From positions 1,860,001 to 1,924,000 of the forward strand of contig NZ_RKRD01000001.1 of the NCBI RefSeq assembly GCF_003814745.1: DNA of 64,000 nt, read 5' to 3'. Both the position numbers and the translations under genes were made by a program. The stretch is from Hydrogenoanaerobacterium saccharovorans (GTDB lineage: Bacteria > Bacillota > Clostridia > Oscillospirales > Ruminococcaceae). Each line of letters opens with the position of its first letter. Position 1 is the stretch's first letter. Below are positions 1 to 8,136 of the stretch, piece after piece. The notes beneath the pieces were generated by a model that did not search any database, had not been told where the DNA came from, and worked only from the letters and a program-made list of their open reading frames with translations.

Positions 1-712
1 CCTGCGCACCAGTATGGATGACTACACCGCGCTTTTTCAGTATCATAGCAAGATTTTGCGAAATTTCCCTGTCCATTGCAGGTAAAACACGCTCCATTGC
101 CTCCACTACGGTAACCGTACAACCAAGTGCATTAAAAACAGATGCAAATTCAACGCCGATTACCCCGCCGCCAATGATAACCAACCTTTGATAAACTTGA
201 TTGCTGAGCGACAGCAGTTCATCGCTGGTAACTACATTTGGTAAATCCAACCCCTCAATTGGCGGGCGTGCGGGTTTAGAACCGGTTGCAATTAGGATAT
301 GGTCGGCAGTAAGCTCCTTTGCTCCATCGGCAGTTTTAACCGATATGTTGTGAGGTGCTATGATTGTAGCTGTTCCGTTTATCAGCTCAATTTTATTTGC
401 CTTGAGCAGATTCTCGATACCGGCACGTAGCTTTTCTATCACTTCATCTTTACGGCGATGCATGGCACTTATATCGTACGATATTCCATCTACATGCAGC
501 CCGATTGCGTCAAACGCTTGTGCCTCGGCAAACAATTGTGCCGCATGCAGTAAGGTTTTTGTTGGGATACAGCCGCGGTTAAGACAGGTACCGCCTACCT
601 CGCGGTTTTCTATAACTGCCACGCGCAGCCCCAACTGTGCTGCTTTTATGGCGGCGACATATCCACCCGAGCCCGCGCCAATCACCGCTAAATTGTAATC
701 GTTTATCGGAAT
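1..712 (-). CDS. lpdA: dihydrolipoamide dehydrogenase, N-terminal part (cut by window edge)
   Basis: FAD-dependent oxidoreductase that reoxidises the dihydrolipoyl arm of the glycine cleavage H protein with NAD+. About 235 N-terminal residues are in the window; the rest lies to the left. The dinucleotide-binding motif VIGAGSGGYVAA is at the start, followed by the redox disulfide motif GGTCLNRGCIPTK, and a second Rossmann motif IIGGGVIGVEFASV near the window edge. It is the last gene seen of the gcv-lplA operon, 15 bases after lplA. Odd point: the frame has no ATG, GTG or TTG before the FAD motif. After a GGAGG site at 715-719 the only plausible initiators are ATT (710-712) or ATA (704-706). 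The coordinate given uses ATT. The family call is secure, the start is not. Confidence 0.9.
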   Translation of the reverse strand, partial: MPINDYNLAVIGAGSGGYVAAIKAAQLGLRVAVIENREVGGTCLNRGCIPTKTLLHAAQLFAEAQAFDAIGLHVDGISYDISAMHRRKDEVIEKLRAGIENLLKANKIELINGTATIIAPHNISVKTADGAKELTADHILIATGSKPARPPIEGLDLPNVVTSDELLSLSNQVYQRLVIIGGGVIGVEFASVFNALGCTVTVVEAMERVLPAMDREISQNLAMILKKRGVVIHTGAQ

Positions 713-726
713 CCACCTCCGTCTTG

Positions 727-1731
727 TTAAAATTCTTGCTTATGGATTAAATCTTGCAAGTCATAAATAATTTTCTTTTCTTGTTCGCCCTTTGTATCTT
801 GCAATAAAGGGTTTAACGATGCTGCAAGCGCTTTTGAAGAAAACACACATCCTCGCACCTGCTGCGGAATTTGTGCAATAAGCCAAGCATCCATGGCATC
901 AGAATAAACCGCCGCCTGTAAAACCCTTCCACGGTCGAGCGATAACTGAATTTGAATATCTCCCCACACAAAACGGTGAGTGAGTTGATACTGAAATTCC
1001 AGCCGATGACCGAATTTCCACTCCCAAGATGAAAATTTTTCGGTAAGCTGTTCCACCCTCTGCCAATCTATTTTGTCATCTGCAATACATGACGGGGTAC
1101 ACCCGTAAGTTTTAGCAAACGAATTGATTAAGCTGTGCTGTAACTGCTTGATTGTAAGCTCAGGGCAAAAATCTATTAGGTTTGCAACACGGCTTTTTAC
1201 CGAGCTTACCCCTTTGGATGAAAGTTTTGCTGCCGAAACATTGAGATAGCGTGACAAATCTTGCATATTTACGTTAACAAGCAATGTGCCATGATGGTAA
1301 CAACTGCCCCCACTGCGATAAAACGCATTGCCCGAAAACTTGCGTCCCTGTACGGTAATATCGTTTCTGCCCGATTTCTCTGCCTGAATACCAAAAGCTT
1401 TTACTGCGCTCAAAATAACATCTATTTGGCGGCTCACATTATAATCTTCTTCTCTTACTAAAAAAGTAAAATTGAGATTACCAAGGTCGTGAAACACTGC
1501 GCCGCCGCCCGAAAGGCGCCGTGCAAAATAGCCGCGGTCAGCCTCCAGCTCTGCTATTCTGCACTCTTGCCATGCATTTTGGTTACGCCCCGCCACAACA
1601 GTGAAGCGGTTTTGCCAAAGGTAAAGGACGCAAGTGCCGACGGGCACTGTTTCCAGCAGATATTCTTCAAGTGCAAGGTTGCGGTAGGGCAGTGTGTTTT
1701 GGGTGATGTAATATTGTGTTTTTGTAATCAT
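727..1731 (-). CDS. lplA: lipoate-protein ligase A
   Basis: Cytosolic enzyme that activates lipoate with ATP and attaches it to the lipoyl lysine of acceptor proteins, here presumably GcvH. The 334 residues match the bacterial LplA length. The family motif RRLSGGGAVFHD is at residues 71-82, with KFSGNA (131-136) and HHGTLLV (146-152) forming the rest of the lipoate/ATP pocket, and a C-terminal accessory domain follows. Its ATG overlaps the TGA of gcvPB by four bases (ATGA, 1728-1731) and has no clear ribosome site, so translation is probably coupled. Position between the glycine decarboxylase and lipoamide dehydrogenase genes supports a role in maturing the glycine cleavage system. It could also act on octanoate or other lipoyl proteins. 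Confidence 0.93.
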   Translation of the reverse strand: MITKTQYYITQNTLPYRNLALEEYLLETVPVGTCVLYLWQNRFTVVAGRNQNAWQECRIAELEADRGYFARRLSGGGAVFHDLGNLNFTFLVREEDYNVSRQIDVILSAVKAFGIQAEKSGRNDITVQGRKFSGNAFYRSGGSCYHHGTLLVNVNMQDLSRYLNVSAAKLSSKGVSSVKSRVANLIDFCPELTIKQLQHSLINSFAKTYGCTPSCIADDKIDWQRVEQLTEKFSSWEWKFGHRLEFQYQLTHRFVWGDIQIQLSLDRGRVLQAAVYSDAMDAWLIAQIPQQVRGCVFSSKALAASLNPLLQDTKGEQEKKIIYDLQDLIHKQEF

Positions 1732-3167
1732 AGTTCAAATTCATATTTCAGCCGCGGATTTCTCGCAGCGCCCACCTCATCTAAACGGCGTACAGGCGTG
1801 GTAATGGGCGCGTTATGCAGCGATTCGGGGTTAGTTTGGGCGGTATGATACAGCTTGCGGAACACCTCTGCTGCCTCGTCAAGTGTGTCTTTACTCTCCG
1901 TTTCGGTGGGCTCCACCATCAGCGCCTCGTGTACAATCAGCGGGAAATACATCGTAGGCGGGTGAATGCCGTTATCAAGCAGACCTTTTGCAATATCCAT
2001 GGCAGAAACTCCGTGTTCTTTTTTAAGGCGTTCCAGCGTTATGACAAACTCATGCATACACGTGTGTTGAAACGCCATGTCGTAAAGGTCTGAGAGACGA
2101 TTCATCAAATAATTTGCGTTGAGTACCGCATTTTGGGCAGCCTCGGTAATGCCCTCGCTGCCAAGTGTGAGGATATAGGTAAGTGCCTTTACCACAACCA
2201 AAAAGTTGCCGTAAAACTCTTTTACACGGCCGATGCTCTGCGGTGATTCGGTATCAAACGCGTACCCTTCACCCTCTTTATGCCAGTGCGGTGCAGGCAA
2301 AAACGGGGTAAGCAGATTTTTACACCCTACAGGGCCACTGCCCGGGCCGCCACCTCCATGTGGAGTAGAAAACGTTTTGTGTAAATTAAGGTGGATTACA
2401 TCAAATCCCATATCTCCGGGGCGAACAATGCCCATTACCGCATTCAAATTAGCGCCGTCATAATAACACAGGCCGCCTGCATCGTGGATAATTTTTGTTA
2501 TTTCAAGTATATTCTTATCAAACAAACCAACGGTGTTTGGGTTGGTAAGCATTAAACCCGCTGTGTCGCTGCCGACAACCGATTTCAGCTTTTCGATGTC
2601 TACGCAGCCATCCGCCTGTGACGGCACATTGACGATGGTATACCCTGCCATTGTTGCACTTGCGGGATTGGTGCCATGGGCTGAATCGGGCACAATAATT
2701 TTGGTGCGGTTGCTGTCTCCGCGCGATTTGTGGTAAGCTTTAATCAGCAGCAAACCGGTAAACTCGCCATGCGCACCAGCCGCAGGCTGAAAGGACATCG
2801 CATCCATACCGGTAATTTCGCACAGGTACTGCTCAGCTTTTGCAAAAACCTCAAGACACCCCTGTACGGTATGTTGAGGCTGTAAAGGATGAATTTTGCT
2901 AAACTGTGGCAATGCGGCAATTTCTTCGTTGATACGCGGATTATACTTCATAGTACACGAGCCAAGCGGATAAAAGCCATCGTTGACACCATGTGTGCGC
3001 TTCATCAGCTGGGTATAATGACGGCTGATGTCAGTCTCGGCAATCTGAGGTAGACGGGGTGCAGCTGAGCGGGTTTGGCTTTTAGGTAACGTTGTAACAG
3101 GTACATCGCATTCGGGCAGAATGGTACAGCCCCTGCCCTCGCGGCTTTTCTCAATTATCAGCTTCAT
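1728..3167 (-). CDS. gcvPB: glycine dehydrogenase (decarboxylating) subunit 2
   Basis: C-terminal half of the split P protein. With GcvPA it forms the PLP enzyme that decarboxylates glycine and moves the aminomethyl group to lipoyl-GcvH. The 479 residues fit the family. The PLP lysine is K264 in HLNLHKTFSTPH, followed by the glycine-rich loop GGGGPGSGP; SAHGTNPASA (162-171) and DGANLNAVMG (237-246) are further cofactor-site motifs. The gene overlaps gcvPA by four bases (ATGA at 3164-3167), as is usual for a stoichiometric complex, and lplA follows with another four-base overlap. The split P protein is typical of Bacillota and archaea. Confidence 0.96.
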   Translation of the reverse strand: MKLIIEKSREGRGCTILPECDVPVTTLPKSQTRSAAPRLPQIAETDISRHYTQLMKRTHGVNDGFYPLGSCTMKYNPRINEEIAALPQFSKIHPLQPQHTVQGCLEVFAKAEQYLCEITGMDAMSFQPAAGAHGEFTGLLLIKAYHKSRGDSNRTKIIVPDSAHGTNPASATMAGYTIVNVPSQADGCVDIEKLKSVVGSDTAGLMLTNPNTVGLFDKNILEITKIIHDAGGLCYYDGANLNAVMGIVRPGDMGFDVIHLNLHKTFSTPHGGGGPGSGPVGCKNLLTPFLPAPHWHKEGEGYAFDTESPQSIGRVKEFYGNFLVVVKALTYILTLGSEGITEAAQNAVLNANYLMNRLSDLYDMAFQHTCMHEFVITLERLKKEHGVSAMDIAKGLLDNGIHPPTMYFPLIVHEALMVEPTETESKDTLDEAAEVFRKLYHTAQTNPESLHNAPITTPVRRLDEVGAARNPRLKYEFEL

Positions 3168-4492
3168 TTACCGCACACCTCCTTTAAAACAGCAATTAGG
3201 GTGTCAATCTCTTCTTTTGTGTTTTGTTCGGTTGCACACCATAAAATGCATCCGCTCAGTTCATCTCCAAGCGGGTATCCGCCCAAAATGCCTTTTGCCT
3301 CAAGCGCACACATCACCTGTTTAGTTGCAATTGGGCTATCGGTAACAAATTCGTGAAAAAATTCGTTGCTAAATTTAGGCGTAAAACCAATTTCAGCAAG
3401 CCTATCGGCAAGATAATGCGCCTTAGACATACATTGTTGTGCCACCTGTGTAAGCCCCCTTGCTCCCATAGCGGTAAGATACACCGATGCAGTCATTGCA
3501 CAAAGTGCCTGATTGGTGCATATGTTGCTTGAGGCTTTTTCGCGGCGTATGTGCTGCTCACGCGCCTGCAAGGTAAGCACAAAAGCACGTTTGCCGTCAA
3601 TATCAACGGTTTCGCCAACAATTCTGCCCGGTAGTTTGCGCGCTACAGCAGATTTTGCCGCCATATAGCCAAGGTACGGCCCGCCAAAGCTTAGGGACAT
3701 ACCTAGCGGCTGTCCGTCCCCCACTGCAATATCCGCCCCGCACTCGGCAGGGGTTTTTAAAAGAGCCAATGTCATGGGGTTGCATCCCATTATGTATTTC
3801 GCACCAGCAGTATGAACAAGGCTGCCTAAACTTTCTACATCTTCTAACACACCAAGATAATTGGGCTGCTGTACATAAAAGCACGATACAGTATCATCAA
3901 GCATAGTTGCCAGTGCATCCGCATCGGTAACGCCGTTTTTAGCAGGCACAATAATTAATTCGGTATCAGCACCATCACAGTAGGTTTGAACTGTCTGTAT
4001 CACATCAGGATGAGTAGTAGCAGAAATCAGTGCCTTAACACGTTTACGCTCTTTACACATTGCAACTGCTTCGGCAGCAGCCGTTGCACCGTCGTACACC
4101 GAAGCATTGGAAACATCCATCCCTGTAAGTTCGCAAATCATTGTTTGATACTCAAAAATCGACTGTAAAATGCCTTGACTGATTTCTGCCTGATACGGCG
4201 TATAGGCAGTGAGAAACTCTTCTTTTGAAATAACGCTTTTTACTATGGCAGGGATGTAGTGATGATATGCACCCGCACCCCGAAAAATGGATTGAAACAC
4301 AACATTCTTATTTGCGATTTGTTCCATCGTGCGGCGAACCTCAAACTCCGATTTACCTTGGGGTAAATCCAGCGGTTCTGTAAGTAGCATGTTTTGCGGA
4401 ACATCTGCAAACAACTCCTCCATCTTTTTTAATCCCATGCCCTCTAGCATTTGCTGACGCTCAGACAAGGTAGACGGGACATAACTGCCCAT
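3164..4492 (-). CDS. gcvPA: glycine dehydrogenase (decarboxylating) subunit 1
   Basis: N-terminal half of the split glycine decarboxylase (P protein), partner of GcvPB. It has 442 residues, the usual length, starting MGSYVPSTLSERQQML, with family segments such as GAGAYHHYIPA, TPYQAEISQG and SFGGPYLGYMA. This half does not carry the PLP lysine but helps build the heterotetramer interface and substrate pocket. It begins three bases after the gcvH stop and overlaps gcvPB, so the P subunits and the H carrier are made from one transcript. No frameshift or missing segment was seen. Confidence 0.95.
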   Translation of the reverse strand: MGSYVPSTLSERQQMLEGMGLKKMEELFADVPQNMLLTEPLDLPQGKSEFEVRRTMEQIANKNVVFQSIFRGAGAYHHYIPAIVKSVISKEEFLTAYTPYQAEISQGILQSIFEYQTMICELTGMDVSNASVYDGATAAAEAVAMCKERKRVKALISATTHPDVIQTVQTYCDGADTELIIVPAKNGVTDADALATMLDDTVSCFYVQQPNYLGVLEDVESLGSLVHTAGAKYIMGCNPMTLALLKTPAECGADIAVGDGQPLGMSLSFGGPYLGYMAAKSAVARKLPGRIVGETVDIDGKRAFVLTLQAREQHIRREKASSNICTNQALCAMTASVYLTAMGARGLTQVAQQCMSKAHYLADRLAEIGFTPKFSNEFFHEFVTDSPIATKQVMCALEAKGILGGYPLGDELSGCILWCATEQNTKEEIDTLIAVLKEVCGK

Positions 4493-4495
4493 TTT

Positions 4496-4873
4496 CTATT
4501 CCTCCTCTTTCAGCAATGCTTCATACTGCTCGGGAGTAAGCAGTTCCTCCTTTTGGGAGATACCCTCCACTTCGATAAACCAAGCGTCGTACGGTGTTTG
4601 GTTGATAAGCTCAGGATGGTCGAGCAGTTCTTCGTTTATAGCGCACACCGTTGCAGTAACGGGGCTAAACACATCGGACACCGCTTTAACAGATTCAACA
4701 TCGGCAAAAGCCTCTTGCATTGTAACGGAATCGCCCTCTTGCGGCATGTTTACAAATACAAGGTCACCCAAAGCGTTTTGTGCATAATCGGTCAACCCAA
4801 TTTTTGCTTTATCTCCCTCTAATTTTACCCACTCGTGCGATTTTGAATAAAGCAACTCCTTCGGAATGTTCAT
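4496..4873 (-). CDS. gcvH: glycine cleavage system H protein
   Basis: Small lipoyl carrier (125 residues) that shuttles the aminomethyl intermediate from the P protein to GcvT and then delivers the reduced lipoyl arm to lipoamide dehydrogenase. The lipoyl attachment lysine is K63 in [11 protein letters not shown], the expected hairpin position; SHEWV near the N terminus and GITDYA-like GLTDYAQ are family landmarks. A good ribosome site (aaggagg) precedes the ATG. It lies between gcvT (35-base gap) and gcvPA (3-base gap). The neighbouring lplA probably supplies its lipoate. Confidence 0.96.
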   Translation of the reverse strand: MNIPKELLYSKSHEWVKLEGDKAKIGLTDYAQNALGDLVFVNMPQEGDSVTMQEAFADVESVKAVSDVFSPVTATVCAINEELLDHPELINQTPYDAWFIEVEGISQKEELLTPEQYEALLKEEE

Positions 4874-4908
4874 AGTAAATCCTCCTTTAAAATCTTTTGA
4901 TATTATTT

Positions 4909-5991
4909 TTAACGTTTATAAAATGGTAGTTTTACAACCTCCGCGGTAATACGCCTACCTCGTACATCTACTTCTACCGCTGTGCCGACAGCGGCATATT
5001 CAAGAGGTAAAATAGCCATAGCATAGGCACCGCCGAGATACGGGCAATGCGTGCCCGATGTAACCATACCGATTTGCGTTTTTCCCGCATAAACGGGGCA
5101 TTGCTCGCGTGCTATACCACGCCCGGTTATTTTAAGCCCAACACGCTTGTGGTTAGGCGTACCTTTTGCAGCCAGCGCTGCTTTACCTATAAAATCGGGC
5201 TTTTCCATCTTAACGAAAAACCCCAGACCCGACTCCAAAGGGGTGATGTCGTCTGTCATTTCGTGGCCATAAAGCGGCATTGCAGCCTCCAGCCGCAAAG
5301 TGTCGCGTGCGCCAAGCCCGCACGGTATCAGCCCAAACTCTTTGCCTGTTTTGAGTAAAGTGTTCCACAGTACAGAGGCATCTTCGGGTGCACAGTAAAG
5401 CTCATATCCGTCCTCCCCTGTATACCCTGTTTTAGATACAATACATTGAATACCCGCCACGATACCATCTTTTACAAAGCTATAGTATTTTACGGGAATA
5501 TGCTCGGTATCGGCTAATTTCATAAGAATATCGTGTGCTTTTGGCCCTTGCAGTGCTACCTGCGCATATGTATCAGAAACATCTTCAAACTGCACATCAC
5601 CAAACAAACGCTCTTTCATCCACGCAACATCTTTATGGCGGTTGGCGGCATTCACCACTACCATGTAACGCTGTTCATCCATGCGATAAACAATAAGGTC
5701 GTCTACAACTCCGCCAGCTTCGTTGCACATTGGGCTGTAGCGAACCTGACCGTCGTACATACCTGAAAAATCGTTGGTTAACAGCTGATTAATGTTCCCC
5801 AAAGCATCCCTGCCGCTGAACAAAACTTCCCCCATGTGTGAAACATCAAATAAACCTGCTTTGGTACGCACTGCCATATGCTCGGTAATCACACCGGTTT
5901 CGTACTGTACAGGCAGTAAATAGCCTGCAAACGGTACTATTTTTCCGCCAAGGGCAACATGACAATCGTACAGTGGTGTCTTCAATTCCAT
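4909..5991 (-). CDS. gcvT: aminomethyltransferase (glycine cleavage T protein)
   Basis: Transfers the one-carbon unit from aminomethyl-lipoyl-GcvH to tetrahydrofolate, giving 5,10-methylene-THF and ammonia. The chosen start is the ATG at 5989-5991 ([12 protein letters not shown]), because AGGAGG lies nine bases upstream and the sequence then matches the usual N terminus. An in-frame upstream start at 6039 would add 16 unlikely residues. The 360-residue product has [21 protein letters not shown] and [18 protein letters not shown], the folate-binding core. First full gene of the gcv operon. The leader upstream has its own promoter, a small ORF and a terminator-like hairpin, listed separately. 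Confidence 0.96.
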   Translation of the reverse strand: MELKTPLYDCHVALGGKIVPFAGYLLPVQYETGVITEHMAVRTKAGLFDVSHMGEVLFSGRDALGNINQLLTNDFSGMYDGQVRYSPMCNEAGGVVDDLIVYRMDEQRYMVVVNAANRHKDVAWMKERLFGDVQFEDVSDTYAQVALQGPKAHDILMKLADTEHIPVKYYSFVKDGIVAGIQCIVSKTGYTGEDGYELYCAPEDASVLWNTLLKTGKEFGLIPCGLGARDTLRLEAAMPLYGHEMTDDITPLESGLGFFVKMEKPDFIGKAALAAKGTPNHKRVGLKITGRGIAREQCPVYAGKTQIGMVTSGTHCPYLGGAYAMAILPLEYAAVGTAVEVDVRGRRITAEVVKLPFYKR

Positions 5992-6090
5992 ACAATAAAT
6001 CCTCCTAAATTTGATTGTTCTAATACGCAAAACAAGCATAAACTTTTTATTTTTACATACTGCCTAAACCTATAGGAGAAAACTAACCCT

Positions 6091-6243
6091 TTAAACAGAA
6101 AGAGGCGTACCTATTAAGGCACACCTCTGTAATGGTACCTGATAAATTCCACTGTTAAAAAACCAAAGCAGGGTTGCATCAGGGTGCTGCAAAGCAGCTT
6201 GTAAAGTTAAATTCGAACTAAATTCTTCATCCCAACTGTTCAT
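6091..6243 (-). CDS. 50-residue leader ORF upstream of gcvT
   Basis: An open frame of 50 codons beginning ATG at 6241-6243 (MNSWDEEFSSNLTLQAAL...) and ending TAA at 6091-6093. It starts about 35 bases after the predicted gcv transcription start and stops 99 bases before gcvT. No strong Shine-Dalgarno sequence is visible before the ATG. A 12-bp hairpin with a T-rich tail lies inside its last codons, so ribosomes crossing the ORF would melt the hairpin. That arrangement fits a regulatory leader peptide, but a true small protein or a chance ORF is also possible. I do not recognise the sequence. Confidence 0.4.
   Translation of the reverse strand: MNSWDEEFSSNLTLQAALQHPDATLLWFFNSGIYQVPLQRCALIGTPLSV
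6093..6128 (-). terminator. terminator-like hairpin in gcv leader (possible attenuator)
   Basis: On the minus strand AGAGGTGTGCCT and AGGTACGCCTCT pair as a 12-bp stem (two G-U pairs) around a TAAT loop at 6101-6128, followed by TTCTGTTT (6093-6100). It sits between the gcv promoter and gcvT, and downstream of the real pepD terminator at 6383-6414. It is therefore more likely an attenuator of the gcv operon than the end of pepD. The T tract is interrupted, so termination may be partial. Confidence 0.55.
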
Positions 6244-6283
6244 ATGGTGTTCTGAGTATAAAACCAATTTTTCCTTATTATTA

Positions 6284-6312
6284 AATATACCCTAAAATTT
6301 TCAAAACGTCAA
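6284..6312 (-). promoter_or_regulatory. sigma-A promoter of the gcv operon
   Basis: Minus-strand TTGACG (6307-6312) and TATATT (6284-6289) are separated by exactly 17 bases, close to the TTGACA/TATAAT consensus. Predicted start of transcription is near 6277, giving a leader of about 285 bases before gcvT. Confidence 0.75.
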
Positions 6313-6382
6313 TCTATTTTTATAGAAAAACAATATAAAGAAACTACCTTCATGCATGTGTTTTTTAGCAACGCAAACGACG

Positions 6383-6414
6383 AAAAAGCGGCACTTGCTT
6401 ATGCAAATGCCGCT
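6383..6414 (-). terminator. terminator of pepD
   Basis: Minus-strand hairpin with arms AGCGGCA and TGCCGCT plus an inner TTGC/GCAA pairing at 6387-6414, followed by a run of T (6383-6387). It begins 28 bases after the pepD stop codon. Confidence 0.75.
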
Positions 6415-6441
6415 ACAAATAAACGTGGTATCATGTTTTTA

Positions 6442-7905
6442 TTATGCTTTTGCTAGTCTATCCAACACATCTATCAAGAGCTTCCAGACGCGCTCGCAAG
6501 ATGCAAGTTCAAGGCGCTCATCGGGGGTATGGCAACCAAACATGGTTGGGCCAACTGCAATCGCATCCAACCCTGATAGTTTATCAATAAACAAACCACA
6601 CTCAAGGCCTGCGTGGATTGCCTCGATTTTTAGTTCGCCGCCAAACAATGTGCTGTAGCTCTCTTTAAAGAGGTCACGAATCTGCGAGGTTTCGGCATAG
6701 CTCCAACCGGGATACTGGCTATCACATGTCAGCTTACAGCCAAACAAATCAGAGAGCAGCTGAAGCTCTTTTTTTGTTTCTTGTTGCAGCGAAGCCACAG
6801 AACTTCTGGGTGAAAAGTATACAACAACTTCTGTACTGTCTGTTTTGATAACGCCCAAATTAACCGAGCAAACAACAAAACCGCCTGCAAGCACATTTCT
6901 TTTTCTCATGCCGTTCGGTGCCAAAAATACGAGTTTTACAATGGCATCGGTGGTATCTTTGCTCATCATTTGCTGGGGCAATGAGTTTGGCTCTTTTAGT
7001 TCTACACGGAAGTCCGGTTCAGCCGCAGAGACTTCATCGTAAATATCTTTAGCAACCGCTGTAATAATTGTTTTCGCTTTCTTTCTTTCTTCTTCTGTGC
7101 TAAAGGCAAGGGTACAATCACATTCACGCGCAATCGCATTATCTTTACTGCCGCCATCGATAGCAACCAAGTTCGCTTGGGTTTCTAGCAGAACAGCGTA
7201 TAAGATTCTGCCCATTACTTTGTTTGCGTTCGCATGTTCCAAGTGAATATCTGCACCGGAATGGCCGCCGAGCAAACCGCGGATGGCAATTTCTAAACCG
7301 AGAGAGCTTTCTGTTTTTGCCCAATCAATGGTTTTATGCAGACGAATTCTCATACCGCCCGCACAGCTTACCGTTGCAATGCCTTCCTCCTCCGAATCAA
7401 GATTAATCATGGTTTTGGCACTCAGCACACTGCCATCCAATGCAACAGCACCAAACAAACCTGTTTCTTCCTGCACTGTAAACACACATTCAAGCGGAGG
7501 ATGTTTTATTGTATCATCCGCTAACAGTGCAAGCATCATTGCCACAGCAATGCCGTTATCGGCGCCCAGCGTAGTGCCTTTGGCACATAAAAACCCGTCT
7601 TTTACCTCAAGGTGAATACCCTCATTGTCAAAATCGTGGACAGTGCCTGCATTTTTTTCACATACCATATCGGTATGCCCCTGCAGCATTACCGCGGGGA
7701 GATGCTCGCAGCCCTTGCTGCCTGCTTTTTTTATTACAACGTTATGTAATTCATCACGGTAACAAAACAGACCGTGCTGATTTGCAAATGCTTCGAGATA
7801 ATCTGCAACCCCTTTTTCATTACCTGAAGAACGCGGAATTGCACAAATTTGTTCAAAATATTCGAAAATAGCTTTAGGTTCATATCCTTTTACGATATAT
7901 TCCAT
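6442..7905 (-). CDS. pepD: PepD-like aminoacyl-histidine dipeptidase (M20 family)
   Basis: Cytosolic zinc dipeptidase of the M20 family, cleaving Xaa-His and probably other dipeptides. About 487 residues, the full PepD length. Visible features are the metal-binding LQGHTDMVC, TLGADNGIAVA, the general-base segment VQEETGLFGA, DSEEEG and HAGLECGLF. The insertion domain with GLLGGHSGADIH is the dimerisation lid typical of this family. Start choice: GTG-ATG-ATG occur in a row (7911, 7908, 7905); AGGAG lies eight bases before the last ATG, which I prefer. An extended -10 element (TGGTATAGA, 7940-7948) lies upstream. It is a single-gene unit with its own terminator. Confidence 0.9.
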   Translation of the reverse strand: MEYIVKGYEPKAIFEYFEQICAIPRSSGNEKGVADYLEAFANQHGLFCYRDELHNVVIKKAGSKGCEHLPAVMLQGHTDMVCEKNAGTVHDFDNEGIHLEVKDGFLCAKGTTLGADNGIAVAMMLALLADDTIKHPPLECVFTVQEETGLFGAVALDGSVLSAKTMINLDSEEEGIATVSCAGGMRIRLHKTIDWAKTESSLGLEIAIRGLLGGHSGADIHLEHANANKVMGRILYAVLLETQANLVAIDGGSKDNAIARECDCTLAFSTEEERKKAKTIITAVAKDIYDEVSAAEPDFRVELKEPNSLPQQMMSKDTTDAIVKLVFLAPNGMRKRNVLAGGFVVCSVNLGVIKTDSTEVVVYFSPRSSVASLQQETKKELQLLSDLFGCKLTCDSQYPGWSYAETSQIRDLFKESYSTLFGGELKIEAIHAGLECGLFIDKLSGLDAIAVGPTMFGCHTPDERLELASCERVWKLLIDVLDRLAKA

Positions 7906-8136
7906 CATCACATCTCCTAAAAAATAATATATAATTCATTCTATACCATCCAAGTAACAAAATCAACTGCAGCTTTGAATCGACGAATTTCTGAAAAGGT
8001 ATGACAAATGTTACTTGTTTTAGTCACAACTTACTGGGCATATACTGCAATATGCCAAAAATATAAAATACGCTTGCCTTCTTAGGTAAAAAAGTGCAAA
8101 ATAAGGTTATTATAATTGTGTAAAGTGTGGTGTAAA

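Noticed and set aside
5992..6330. Glycine riboswitch expected upstream of gcvT
   Set aside because: I looked on the minus strand for the conserved glycine aptamer cores and found none; only a small ORF and a hairpin are there. A model search could still find a diverged version.
6301..6441. Plus-strand open frame starting at 6356
   Set aside because: It runs through the pepD terminator and the end of the pepD gene on the opposite strand and has no recognisable domain.
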